From Chrysoporthe austroafricana (lineage: Eukaryota > Ascomycota > Sordariomycetes > Diaporthales > Cryphonectriaceae), in the NCBI GenBank assembly GCA_001051155.2, contig JYIP02000004.1:4272383-4336382 (forward strand): a stretch of DNA of 64,000 nucleotides, in the 5' to 3' direction. The notes beneath the pieces are model-generated. The model saw nothing but the letters and a program-made list of their open reading frames with translations, did no database searches and was not told the DNA's origin. Below, piece by piece: positions 10,155 to 22,020 of the stretch (position 1 is its first letter; the number at the start of each line of letters is the position of its first letter). The position numbers and the translations under genes were made by a program.

Positions 10155-12420
10155 TTAGAAAGACAGGCCCGCCGACTTCAGCTCACTGGCGAAGTCGTCA
10201 ATGGCAGGCAGGGCCAGCAGCGGCGGGCTGCTGACGACAGACACGGAGGCATCGACAGAGCCGTTCCGGGCTGGCGAGGCCGCCTTGGTCTCCCCGTCCA
10301 TAGATGTCCGCGGCAGGCGGTAGCCCTCGAAGGCCGTGGCTGCAGTCTGCTCCATAGACTCGCGGGCTATAGACTGCCCAGGAGGCGACAGGTAGTCGGT
10401 GTCGGCGTCATCATCCTCAGCGTCGGAGTGGTAGAAGGAAGGGATCTCGTTGTCGGTCATCGTCGGGGAGACCGGGTCGGCGTCGTCCTCGAGGATGGAG
10501 CCCTCGTCCGAGGAGAGCGAGAAGCGGGACATGGGGACGTCGACGTCCTCGACATCGTGAGATTGTTTCTCATGGAAGGTGGTGGATCGCAATGGGAAGC
10601 GTGGTGAGACTGGCGAGCGGTTCTGTGCGGCAGCCTTTAGTGTAACAGCTGATTCGTTCTCTGAGAGGCGGCGTAGTATGTTTGCTGAGGGAGGTGGCGG
10701 CGACAGGATGGTCTTGGGCGCACATTCGGAGACGGCTGACGCAACGACGAAGTCATCATCATCCTCCTCGGCGATGTCATCCGGGATAGACAGTTCGAGC
10801 TGATCTGCCTCCTCGTCTTCGGAGGTCACGGGCGCCTCGTCCATCAGGAATCTCCTTAGCGACTCTGGTGACATAGATCGTGGGTGCGGCGACTCCACCG
10901 ACGACGGTGTTGCCGTGTTTCGTCGATCTTCGGACGACGTTCTCGACGCTGAGACCTCCTCGGTGCTGGCCTGGGACGATGTCGAGGCGTGCTTGCGGGC
11001 GAACAGCTTCTTCGGCGACCACCAGCTCGGCGTGGGCGATGACGTGAGCGAGCGATCTGATCGTTTATACTTCAGGCTTGATGCGTGGGCGGTTGGCAAC
11101 CGATGTCTCGGGCCTAGGAAGTCGGGAATGGCCGGCAGGATAGGTGCTGGCCTAGGGGTGAGGAATTTGTCGTGGGGGTCCATGGTCATGAAATCATCGC
11201 CGTCTACTGAGCTGAGCGATGCGCTTCGTTTCCTATCCGACTTCTCTGCTGGGAGCACCATAACGTTGACGGTCTGGCCCGGCAGGTATGGGCAGGCAGA
11301 GGTCGATGGCCGAGTCGGGTCGTGAGTCTCACGGGAGCCGTCCAGCTCATACTAATACCAATGTCAGTGAGTGAAGGGATTCAACAAGCGGGGCCCACAC
11401 CAACCACCCACATACATAAAAATAATAAGGCTGGCCCATTTTCAGGCCACCATTCCTTCTAGAAGGAGCCGGCCTGTCTCCGTCACAGATGATGTCCTGG
11501 AAGGTGTGGCAGCCTCGCCACTGTCCTCGATCTCGTCGGGAGTCTCGCTCCATGATATAGTGCTTGGAGAAGTTGTCCCAGGAGCCCACAAGGGAGACTG
11601 TGTGTACTGACGGATCCGTCTCACTGTTTGATGGGGCCCATTCGAGTCAGCCTCAATCCGGACAATGCCTTTGTGTTATATACAATGAGCAGGGCGGTCC
11701 CAAGGCTTCCCCATACTTTCTTTTGCCAGAAAATATGTGGAGCCTGGGTGTCAGCTGGGCAGTACGTGTTCAGCCCGACGGCTTGGCCGGGCTTGCTTTG
11801 ATATCAATTTCCCGGGCAACAATGACGTCCAATACATGGGCTAGATACGGGAATTTCGTGTGTAGGGCTGCCATGTGGCGGGCAAGGGACGCGGCGCGAT
11901 GGGGTCAGCAGGTCGTCGCCCAGCAGGCATGACCAGGCGCACGCCACTGCCAGGTACCCGCCAGGCTGTACAGTACGCACAGCTGACCACGAGCTGCAAG
12001 GTACGGATCCTACTGCAACTCTGCCATTCGGTACGCACGGAGATTGAGGCAGCAGGGCAGTGCCTCGCCAAAAGGGGGAAAGTTTATCGAAATGCAGGTC
12101 GGGGGGTGGGAACTCTTCGCCAAGTTGAAAAACTCACGACGATCCAGGGCGCCGGAACCGAAATCTATCGCGCATGGTCGCGATCGGTCCACAGGTGTGA
12201 AAAAAGAAACTGCCTTTTTTGACGAGATTAAGGCGTAGTGGCGCACGGGTGACGGGGTGCGCGACGAGACCGCAGAAACAACTTGTGACCCTTGCGGTGA
12301 ATTGCCGAGACAGGGAAGTCGGAAAAAACAGGAAAAAGAGATTGTGCGCCTCAGAAGTACCAAAGATAAAAGCAAAAGCACTCACAACATGAACGTGAAC
12401 AGAGTCGTCGTCGGGTCCAT
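10155..12420 (-). CDS. AMPK1-CBM-like (glycogen-binding fold) domain protein
   Basis: Model with three exons (12386-12420, 11416-11623, 10155-11351), 479 aa. Exon 2 reads HTVSLVGSWDNFSKHY then RRDRGQWRGCHTF-DIICDGD. The 64-bp second intron joins GQPYYFY to YELDG and then THDPTRPSTSACPYLPGQ. This block (about residues 13-110) is the fungal AMPK1-CBM-type beta-sandwich, related to the glycogen-binding domain of AMP-kinase beta subunits. The remaining 350 residues are Ser/Asp/Glu-rich and predicted disordered, with many SP motifs suggesting phosphorylation. The function is unknown. Exon 1 (MDPTTTLFTFM-F) is joined by phase across a 762-bp intron with GTGAGT donor. It is the least certain part, since that intron is far longer than others here; a missing intermediate exon or different start is possible. 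Confidence 0.75.
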
Positions 12421-15400
12421 GACAGTGAGTCGGGAGGTCAACTCCTCGTTTAAGTCGTCAGGAGAAGAGAACCTCGTGTGGACCGTTGCCGATGAGCGAG
12501 CCTGCGTCCTTTTTGATGCGCGCCCCTTAGGGATTCAGACAAGCGCCAGGCGGCAAGGCTTGTTGTGAATAGAAACTCGCATGCAACGAGAGCCCTCCAG
12601 AATAGACGCAGGAGATTTGAGTTGGAGGGTGTTGTTGTGAATCTGAGTTGGTGATGGGCGAGGTGTCGCAGCAGAGCGGCCAATTAGGAGCGTCGTCCCG
12701 TCTCGTCGAAGCGCCCGGTTTCCGGATGCAGGCAAGGAGCCACCGCACTGACGAACACGGCGCTTGCCGACACAAGGTGTTGGCACGCTGTCTCGTGGCC
12801 ACAGGACCGGCGACCACCCGACAGGATAATTTGTCTGAAACGAGCGTCGCTTCGCTGTGTAGGATCCGGCAGTGTGGGATGGGCGGCAAGCACCCCAAGC
12901 ACCGTCGTCAGATGGAAGCTTAGTGGTGGCTGCTGCAGTGCAACCCTGGGTCCTTGCAGCAGGCACAGATCCGAAGGAGCCAGAAGAAACAATCGTATCC
13001 CGGTAAGGCGTGGCTCAAGGCCGTAAAGTTGACCAGTCAGCGCTGCTGGTCGATATCTCAGGGCGAAGCGAGCTCGCGGGCGGCCAGCTCGGATCGATAT
13101 GGCGGTAATAGCCTCGCCCGATTCCTGGTAAGGCGATTCCAAATCAGGCGACAGCCAAGAAATGAAGGCAGAGTTGTGAGCCACAGGAGGTTTGGGGGGC
13201 AGCGATCAGACCGCTGAGCGCAGAAAGTCAAAGTGCCGTCGGCGTCCCAATACTTTCCCCAGTTGGGCGATGATGGCGCGGCGGTAATTGGGAGCGACGA
13301 TTTCTGTCTGAAGGTTTTAACCTTTTTTCTCGGGCCTGCGGTGTTACTGCAGGCTCTCAGGGGATGAAGAGAGTGGAGTCCGATTCAGATTTCAGTTGAG
13401 GCCTTCCATGCGAGAGTTCCGGATTTCAGAAGCAAATTCAGCTGACCGGGGGGGGGGCGTGGCCTCAGCCAGGACGGGACGAGATCACAAGCAGGGCGAG
13501 ATATATAGCCTCGTTTACCGCTGTCAGCTTGATGAGCCGCCCGTGCTTAAGGTTTCAAGGTGAACTGTCTGGTCTGCGCATAAGCAAGATAGAGAGGATG
13601 CGGTAGAGGGTCTCGGGGCAAAGGCATGTGAGACTTGTTGGATCCGGCGCTGCTCGAAGAGACGAAGTGAGACGCCGGAAGACTTTGGATGTACTTCTGG
13701 CTATTCGTGTATTTACATATCCGAGCAGTCTCGCGCGCTCTCTCCCCCTCTCCCCACCGGATGAGTGGAGGGAAACCCCGGTAGTTGTCCGCACTCCTTC
13801 GGCATCGTGATGGTGATGAGCAGGAGCCGTGCGTAGTCCGTACGGGCCTCTGGACGAACTATGGCTCCTGCAGGATAGTGCTGGCGGACAGGAAAGCATC
13901 ATCCTGACATCGTGACGATGGCCTGCCCCGTCATTTGCTGGCAGCCGAGCCAGCTTCGACCAAGCACAGCATACGTCGCGTGGTCCAGGTTACATCGGCG
14001 CCGCCTTCAAGGTTAGCCGCATCGATAACACCTGCATGGTTTGCTCCGATGGTGGATCTCGTTAATTTGGCATGCACACCTCAGGTGCCAAGGTGTCTCA
14101 GGCTTTTCCCTGTTGAGGTGCGGGTGAATTCCGAGACGAACTCTCTCAGATCTCTCTCATTTCCCTGCCGAGCCACACCCAAGCGGTCGGTATCGTCCAC
14201 TCCGTCGATGGACGACGACCCTGGCCCGTCAATGATCGACACTATATAGCAGCCTCACTCACAGATCACGGGACTCGCGAGAGCTGTGGACTCGGCTGAG
14301 GGTCGCTTGACGAGCCTCTCGCTCCACTTGCCGTACTCGTGCCTCCGAGATCTGGATCGGACGGCACCGCGAGCGATCCTCGCAACCCCGGCGTAGACTC
14401 GTGATTGTACCACGCTGCTGCGAGCTTCGGCCAGCTTTTTTTCTCCGAGACGAACCGCATTCCCGACGATCCGCAGCAGACAATTTCCTGGTACTCACTC
14501 AGACCCCTCGTCTGTGCCAGTCTGGCCCTCGGGGGTTGATTCATCTGAAAGATGCATGAGATGACTGGCATAAGATCAAAGCTCCTAGCTGACACGCTGC
14601 GCAATTTGCGGCCTACCATTACAGGGACCGGATGAGACCAACAGATAGGTCTCATCCACGTTCACCTCGAGCTAGATGGCAGCATCTTTTGTGGGCAGCG
14701 TGTGGAGGAGCTCAGGAAGCTTTCAGCCCGCTTCATGCATGCTGGCGATGTTTGTGGCTGCCTGCTTGCCCGTCGACGTAGACTCCCGCCCGCAGCACCT
14801 CTCGCAATAGCCCAGGCAGCAGCCGGCTGACTTAGATCTGATGAGGCTCTTATGGCGAACCGAGTCATCACGCCGACGACGCGAGGTCGAGGCGAGGGGG
14901 GCTGGGGTTGATCCGCCCTACGTCGGCCGCCGGGTGGCGTGCCTCCGAACAATACATCCGTACTATAACAATGGCGACCTCGATGGCGCCTCACGCCCGA
15001 CATCGACGGGGCTCTCAACCGAGACACTCACACACCAGATGCCGCGCGTACGTGTCGTGTACCAGTCACAGGTAAGATTCCGCCGTCGGTCTCGGCAGAT
15101 GGCATGAGGTGAGTTCGCCGGCTGTATGGGTGCGCTACTATAGTTCAGCTTGTCGCCGTATTGCTTCTGCCTCCCGTTCCATCCGCTGGTCCTGACTCGG
15201 GTTGCCCAGCTTGGAAGCAGAGCAAGCTTCCGGTCAGCTGAGTCCGTGCTGCGCGCCCCAGCTCAACTCCGCGCGCGCGCGCGGGCGCGGCCGCAGTCAT
15301 AGCTGCGGTCCCTCCCTTGCTGCTGCTGCTGGGATGGGGGTGTTGTCATGCCATCTCATTCTTTTGGCACGGGGCCGCGTCTGTCTTCCGGACCGCGTCT

Positions 15401-16297
15401 GGGCTCCGGGCGAGTGGCCTGAGCAGTGGATAGTTGTTGCGTAGACCGCTGTTTCGGGGCAGTTGGCTCCTCGCCGGACCAACGCTTCTTGCATCTCATC
15501 GTACCCGCAACGAGAACGAGACGAAAGGTCACCTGGGGTGCTCGGTGCTGTCACATGAAACTGCCCCGTGTTTGCTCATAGCGTTGTGTGGTGGCGGGGA
15601 GCAAACTCAATTGTCGTACCCTCCCCCCGTGGCCGAGATAGTAAAAAAATGCAGTCGATTCCCAATACAGGTAACCGTAGCGAGACCGATCACGAAAAGT
15701 CAAAAGTCGCCGGATAGAGTTGGGAAGCTAAAGGTCGGTAAGCCTCCCACCAAACTTTCCCGAGATCCAACCACTTCAACCACCCCAAAGAGTCTTCGTT
15801 CACAGGCGGCTCCTCGCTTTCTGTTCTGTTTTATTCTTTCAGTAAGAATCCGAGGAGCAAGCTCCCGTATTACTATTAATACCTGCCGGTAGCAGCAGCC
15901 AATACCTTAGCACCGTATTGCAACCCAACTAGTTGCCGTACACTCTAATGAGCGCGTCTAATGGGCCCGCAAAGAAAATATGTACACTTGAATCGCGGTG
16001 AAGAAGAGCAAATCAAAGCCGGAGGATGTCCGTATCCGCACCATTCCAGTCAGTCTCAGACTTGGTCCTTTCATCCGCCTTGAACGTCGGTAAGAAACAA
16101 CACAAAACGCCTGCCATGCCGAAGTCTGTCGTGGATTGTCTTTTCAACATGTCGTTTTCATCAATCCAAGCCACCGAGCGTAAATCAGAAAAAATATCGG
16201 TATGAACACAACCCAGCGGAGGAATGGGACCACCCGGATGTGAAAATCGAAAGGGCGAGGCACATGCCGTCGCATGGAGAGGTATAAGTAGCAAAGC
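12421..16297. other. Long intergenic region without recognised gene
   Basis: Nearly 3.9 kb of GC-balanced DNA. Several frames of 80-170 codons overlap one another on both strands, with none conserved in appearance or extendable through introns. A (GC)n-like run is at about 15270-15290. It may hold the promoter and leader of the AMPK1-CBM-like gene or non-coding transcripts. I see nothing definite. Confidence 0.4.
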
Positions 16298-17512
16298 CTA
16301 CTGCGCCTTCGCACCTTGGGTCTTCTTCTGACTCTTCGCCTTGGCATTCTCCCTCGTCCTCTCGTACTTCAAGCTCGTGTCGCCCTTCCACATGGTGCCC
16401 AGCCACCGGTCCCAGATGGTGAAGAAGGGCTGGCTGAAGTTGGTCTTGATGCCCCAGCTCTGGTGATGGATGTCGTGGTACGTGGCGTTGTTACTCGTGA
16501 TCTGCTGCAGCAGGTCGAACGGCAGCGCGTACCCGCAGTGGTCGTCGACCGTCTTGATGGTGCTGAACACGTAGAAGAAGATGGCCATCCGCGGCGACAT
16601 CATGCTGACCTTGTATGCGAGGCCAGCGCCCGCTGTGTCGAGCACGAAGCCTTCGACCGGGTGGTTGTAGAGGGCGCCGTAGGCATAGGGTACGTACAGT
16701 CGGTGGTGGCGGGCGTGCCAGTGGGCTGCGTAAAAAGCGACTCAGTGAAAAGCACATGGAGAGGGATAGATCACCAAAGGGGGGTTCAACGTACTGTACA
16801 TCCACTTGTTGACGTGCATGGCGCGGTGCCAGAAGTACTGCCACGAATCCATGAAGACCACGGCAACCCACATCTGGAAGGCAGGAATGAGGCCCCAGTA
16901 GATCGCCTTAGCCAGCATCAGCTCCCACGTCGCAAAGGCCGGCACGGACGCCGCATCCAGGCTTGTCGTCAGGAACGGATAGTGTCCACCAGCCAGCGCA
17001 CCCGCGAGCAACGGATGCGAGGCCGACATATTCTTCGATATGGCGGCAGCGTTCAGGCCGAGCATCCCGAGCATGGTCGGCAGCGCCCGCTGGGCCAGCC
17101 TGATGCGCGTGGCCCAGACAGCAACCTCGTAGTCCTCCATGCCCGTCATCTGGGCGGGCTCGGTCAGTGAGAGCACGGCGGCGGTGACCATCTGAATAAT
17201 CTGCTCGATGACGACGTCCCGGGCGACCTGCCACCGCGTGGCGAGGTTGCGCTGGGAGATCTCCTCGGGTGTGTGCAGGCGGTACTGTGGGAACAGGTCG
17301 TAGACATCGATGAGGTGGAAGATCCCCGATATCAACCAGTAGGCAACGTGTGGGCCGATGATGGACAGCCAGAAATCCGAGATGACGCTGGGGAAAAGGT
17401 CTGGTATCGGCTTGACGCTGTAGGCCGGAAGAGGCGGCAGGTCGTTGACCATGGTGCCGTTGGTGACGATGGCGGCTGTCGACATTGCGACGGTGGTCGG
17501 AGAGGCGACCAT
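16298..17512 (-). CDS. SUR2: Sphinganine C4-hydroxylase (SUR2-type, fatty acid hydroxylase superfamily)
   Basis: Two exons (16795-17512, 16298-16725) with a 69-bp intron encode 381 aa. Di-iron histidine clusters are visible: HRAMH at 229-233, HARHH at 243-247 and HDIHH at 323-327. The splice creates MYTHWHARHH, so it falls just before the second cluster. Flanking family signatures are DLFPQYRLHTPEE, RLYVPYAYGALYNHPVEG, KTVDDHCGY and SNNATYHDIHHQSWG. SUR2 enzymes hydroxylate dihydrosphingosine or dihydroceramide at C4 to make phytosphingosine in the endoplasmic reticulum membrane. Hydrophobic stretches near 45-70 and 205-222 fit membrane anchoring. The ATG at 17512 was chosen; the next one, at 17485, is also possible. 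The substrate is inferred from the family. Length and motif spacing are normal. Confidence 0.88.
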
Positions 17513-19291
17513 CACAACGAGAGCAAGAGGGTCGACGCAGACGAGGGAGGGAGGGGTCGTGGGTGGTGCTGGTGATGAATCAGGGTCTGTGTGTTGTCCG
17601 TCTCGGGGCCTTTATCGATAAGTCGCGCTGCAGAACTCGGGAGGCGATCGAGGCTGGAGGGAGCGAGGTCTTCTGTTGGGACCAGGAGAGCCTCTTCTCT
17701 TCTCTTCTCTTCTGACGATGGTAAGGAGGCCGTAGGCAGGAGGAGGACACCTGGTGTGCGCTGTATCGGAAGAGGCGAGGCTTCCGGTCGGTCGTCTGCT
17801 CGGAGTTTTGGGTGGGCAGGTTCGTCCGGTTTGGGGCCGGCGGCGTAGGTTTTTAAACAATCTCGCTAAGCCTGTCAGTCGATCCTAGCTCCTCCCGAAG
17901 ATCTCCTGTTGTTTGCCACTACGTCGAACCACTTTTCCGCCCAGGCTTGCCTAGCAGATACGGATTCAAAAATGCGAATGGAAAGGGGCATCTGATGACC
18001 GCTAATGCTTTGTCGGCGCAGAACTGGATCGCGAGCCCTTTTGCTCTGGCGACTGGGAAACGGATTCAGCCCGTCGTGGGCGTTTCATGACATGACATGC
18101 ATGCATGAATTGCTCTGAGTGGTGATCTCGGAATTATCAATGCGACGCTACGATAAATTACTGTACGCGCCCAGCCAGGCACAAGCGCGCAAGTTCTGAC
18201 TATCTATCTGTTTGCACCGAGTGCTCCGGATGCATGTGGCAGGCTGCGTGGTACTATCGGTGCGCCACCAATATTTGGTGTCCAGCTGTTAAGTCAGCCC
18301 TGATGACGGTGAAGACTCGGGGTCCCCAGTCCTGGGCTGACGACGTGTCCCGTCGTCCGACAAGCAGCTTCAGTCATCCGTTCTGTATTTTCCCCCTTCC
18401 AAGGTGGCTTGCTAGATGTCTGACGTGGGCTGAACCCATCGACTGCCCACCGTCTCGAGAATGAGACGAAGTAATACCGTTTTCCTCTTAGACCCAAGCT
18501 CGCTGACTAACACAGTCGCATCTGGCCCCCTCCCCCTGAACTAAGGCGGATGTGAGCTGCTTTCAACTCACTACATAATCACCTTGTCCCTCACATATGT
18601 ACCATGGCAGTCAGGTAACGGACGGAACGAGGAGATGTCACACCTGAGATATTGCGGCACAGGACCCAGGCGTATCTTGGTGATAGTCTGCTATAGCAGC
18701 GGGGCAATCCTGTGAACTGACCTGCCATAAGATAACCTCCTCGGCGACGTCTTCAGGGCAGTTAGGCAACCCTGTTAAGAAGCATTCAGAGTATCTCGTG
18801 TTTGGGGCATTGAGTCAGGGCTTGGAGGGGGAGAGGGAGAGCACGCATCAGTCGCTCCCACTATCCTGCCAAGAACTCGAAAACCTTTCGAAGGAGAGGC
18901 GGATGATCATTCTGACCGTCAGGTATTTCATAAGATAGACTTGGTGAATAGAGTGAGAGCCACCTATGTATTACCCATTCACTGCTGACTGCCTAATGGG
19001 CAGCTGTCTAGCCGCGCACCTTCAACCGTAGATAGGCGCTGCGCTGGACGATAGAGCGCAGCGGCTAAACCCGTTTCTCATTAGCGCCTAAACCCCTCCA
19101 ATGACCCGCTTTTGGATTTTCTGCTGGCTGCCCTGAGTACAATTTTCCCCGCGCTTCTCACCCAACCCCTTCTTCGCCAAATCTGTCAGTCTAGAACAGG
19201 TCCTCTTCCTCGACTCTGTCCTCTAGAAAATTTCCCATTCCTCGACCCCTCCAGAAGCTCCCCGTCCTCCTCAGACGAACCCACCGCCAAG
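17513..19291. other. Intergenic region between SUR2-like and TCTP genes
   Basis: No recognisable gene. It holds a pyrimidine repeat at 17692-17713 (TCTTC units). About 190 bases of CT-rich leader precede the TCTP start, including a C-rich CACCGCCAAG context at the ATG. It presumably contains both promoters, which face away from each other. Confidence 0.5.
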
Positions 19292-20058
19292 ATGATTATC
19301 TTCAAGGACAAGATCACCGACGACGAGATGATCTCGGACTCCTACGACCTCAAGGAGGTCGACGGGATCGTCTACGAGGCCGACTGTGCCATGATCGAGG
19401 AGGGTGTTGGTGACATTGGTATGCCCCATCCGTGTTCTGGTATCCCGAGATGATGACGAGCAGCTGTTGACGTGTGCTCAAATAACAGACATTGGTGCCA
19501 ACGCTTCCGCCGAGGAGGCTGGTGATGACCTCGCCGACGAGAAGGTCAAGGTCAACAACGTCGTCGCTTCCTTCCGTCTCGTCAGCACTCAGTTCGACAA
19601 GAAGGGCTTCCTGAGCTACCTCAAGGGTACGAGGACCGGACCCCCCCCACCCCCAATCTCCACCACTCATCCGTCACAAACGACCTACCCCCCAGAAAGA
19701 TTGTAGTCCGCCATTTCTTGAACTGACACGGGTTCCAGGCTACATGAAGGCCGTCAAGACCAAGCTTCAGGAGGAGGGCAAGTCCGAGGAGGAGGTCAAG
19801 GCGTTCGAGTCCGGCGCCCAGAAGTTTGTCAAGGATAAGCTGCTGCCCAACTTCAAGGACTACGAGTTCTACACCGGCGAGTCCATGAACCCCGACGGCA
19901 TGGTTGCTCTCCTCAACTACCGGTACGCTCCTTATACACCCGCCTAACCCCTCGAAAATATTATCAGAGTCGCCTGTACTAACTTCTGCATTAGTGAGGA
20001 TGGTGTCACTCCGTTCTTCACCTTCTGGAAGCACGGCCTGAGCGAGATGAAGGTCTAA
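19292..20058 (+). CDS. TMA19: Translationally controlled tumour protein (TCTP)
   Basis: Four exons (19292-19418, 19489-19626, 19739-19922, 19995-20058) give 170 aa, the normal TCTP length. The protein starts [12 protein letters not shown]. Both TCTP signature regions are present: [10 protein letters not shown] with the acidic flexible loop (about 40-65), and [17 protein letters not shown] (about 125-140), then [15 protein letters not shown] near the C-terminus. TCTP is an abundant, largely cytosolic Mss4/RABIF-like fold protein associated with ribosomes and growth signalling; the yeast orthologue is Tma19. All three introns (70, 112 and 72 bp) have GTATG/GTACG donors, and every phase closes. 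The ATG lies in a strong ACCGCCAAG context, fitting high expression. Confidence 0.96.
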
Positions 20059-20346
20059 GGGATGGGAGGATCCAGCTCTCGTTCGCTTGCATTTGGTCCA
20101 GTGGTCTCTTCAACCCTTCACAAAGCCGAGGAAGAATAGACGATCAAGCGCCACGCAACTATTTTTTTTGGCCTACCTGTTGCGCAAAAAAGAAAAGAGA
20201 TAATATACCATCAACGACTTTGGGATCGTTTCGAGACCCAAACAAGTTCTCCGTTAGAAGTGACTATGGCCACGCTATGCTGAACCCAACGCCTTTGCTA
20301 TGCTCAATGACCAGTCCGATGTTGGAAGACAGCCCGCAGCGCACTA

Positions 20347-21659
20347 CTACGAGAAAGTCGGCCGCGTCGACATTGGGACCGGTGGCGGCTTGTCCTCATC
20401 CCTCGCAGCATCCCCACCTCCAAAGTCGGGCTTCTTCTTGGGTGGCGGAGGTGGAGGCGGTTTCTTCTTCCCTATCACCCCAGCCACAGCCCCAATCGTG
20501 TTCAGATGCGACTGCGCTCCCGCCCGAGAACTGGTACCACTCTCAGCCGTGATATCATGCCCGGTCCCACTGCTGCCCAGATATCCCCCGACCTTCCCCG
20601 AGACCCCATACTTCTGATCCAGCCCATTCGCCGTCTTCACGCCCGCAGCAACCTGGTCCCCATGCCTCTGGCGGAAATTGTTCGCGGTCGACGCCGCACT
20701 CCTCGCGTCCGCAAGGGACACGGAGCCCGGGTCCTTCTTGAAATCAGACATAGTCTTTAGAGCGGCCTGCTTCTGCGCCCATGTCGTCCCCTGCGCAGGC
20801 GGCGGTGACGCGGAGTCCGCCTCCCCGCCTCCCATGCCGAGCTTGCCGAACCGTGACTGCAGCCCGCCCACACCGGACGAGCCCGCTCCCGGCGGAGGCA
20901 GCACGGGTCTCTTCACGCCCCCGCCTCCACTCCCACTCCCCCCCCCGACGCCCAGCCCCGGCACCGACACCCCCGCTGCGCCGAGCCTGTCAACAGCACC
21001 CTGGTTCAGGAACCCGGTCTGCCGCTCCGGCGTCGCAACCCGCGGCGGCGTCGCTGCCGGAGACACACTGTTTCCCCGCGGGGGCAGTCTGGGCGGAAGG
21101 CTCGGCGGCGGTGGCTTTGGGCTGGCCCCCGGGCTCGAACCGCCCGCGCCGTCCAGCCTCCTTGGGGGCGGGGGCAGGTTGGTCGTCGAGAGGCCGGTCG
21201 TGTCGGCGCGGTAGGGTCTCGGCGGGGGCGGGGGCTCCTCTACGGCGGGTGGTTGCTGGGGTGCGTACTGGTCCCCATACTGGTGCGAGGCCTGCGTGTC
21301 TGGCGAGGAGGAGGAGGGCCGTGGCGGTGGTGGGAGGATGCCGCCGGCTGTGCGCTTTGGCGGGGGCGCAAAGGTCGACGGGTCGCGGAGCTGGGAGATG
21401 GGTGTTGCTTCGTGCTGGAGTCGGGGGTCTTCTTTCTTGCGTCCGAAGACGGCGCCCTATGTTGGGTAGGTCAGGCTCGGACCGGTGCGGAGGGGTGCGG
21501 TGGTGCAACGAACCACTTGATTTCGGAATCCCTCCTGGCCCTGCAGGTGGGTGGCGGTGGTGGTCAGCGGTGAAAGTACTCTGGTGATTGGACGGTGTGC
21601 GGCTTGCGTACCGAGTCTGGATGCCAACCGCCCTTAGCAATGCCTTTGAACTTGTCCAT
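20347..21659 (-). CDS. Proline-rich, predicted SH3-binding scaffold protein
   Basis: Three exons (21612-21659, 21514-21540, 20347-21456) give 394 aa. It starts MDKFKGIAKGGWHPDS. A 27-nt micro-exon (GQEGFRNQV, weak GTTCGT donor) follows, then GAVFGRKKED and PISQLRDPSTFAPPPKR. The middle is Pro/Gly-rich with many PPPP and PxxP motifs. A conserved-looking C-terminal segment carries TWAQKQAALKTMSDFKKDP, NNFRQRHGDQVAAG and KYGVSGKVGGYLG, before a polyproline tail ending RPTFS. This architecture recurs in Pezizomycotina and recalls actin-patch/SH3 adaptors such as yeast AIM3, but I do not claim orthology. It converges with TCTP (288 bp apart) and diverges from MIS12. The micro-exon is the weakest call. 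Confidence 0.65.
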
Positions 21660-22020
21660 TGTGAGCTGTCGGGGGCATTTCTCTCCCTCGGGGTGCGTAG
21701 TTGAAAAATGAAGCAGGCGTGGAGGGTTCCTCAGCTGCGGTTGTTTATGTGCTGGTCAAGATTGCGCGATATCTCGCTACAGAGGCTTGACGTGGTGGTG
21801 GCGGCGTGACGTAAGGCCCAATTGGACCCCTATGTCTAGCGGGGGGTCCAGGGGGGTTCAGTCACTCGAGGGGCTTGCACGGGTTGCCCTGGCGCCCTAG
21901 CACTCCCTGTGACCTCGGGTGGCTTTTAGCGTCCAAACATCCCGCGGGCTGGGATCGCGACGAGACGCGTCTGCCCAGCCAATTCGACTTCATCTTACGG
22001 ACCGTTCAGCACATTTCAAG
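21660..22020. promoter_or_regulatory. Shared divergent promoter, proline-rich gene / MIS12
   Basis: 361 bp separate two start codons facing away from each other. It contains GTGACGTAA (about 21807), a near-consensus ATF/CRE-type site, and an ATTGG (inverted CCAAT) at about 21821. Function is inferred from position. Confidence 0.5.

Noticed and set aside
12421..16297. A hidden biosynthetic or NLR gene in the long empty interval
   Set aside because: No KS, A, P450, NACHT, WD40 or ankyrin-like strings appear on either strand, and frames are short and mutually overlapping.
16316..17170. 284-codon frame antisense to the SUR2-like gene
   Set aside because: Overlaps the clear hydroxylase exons and ignores their intron; no recognisable domain.
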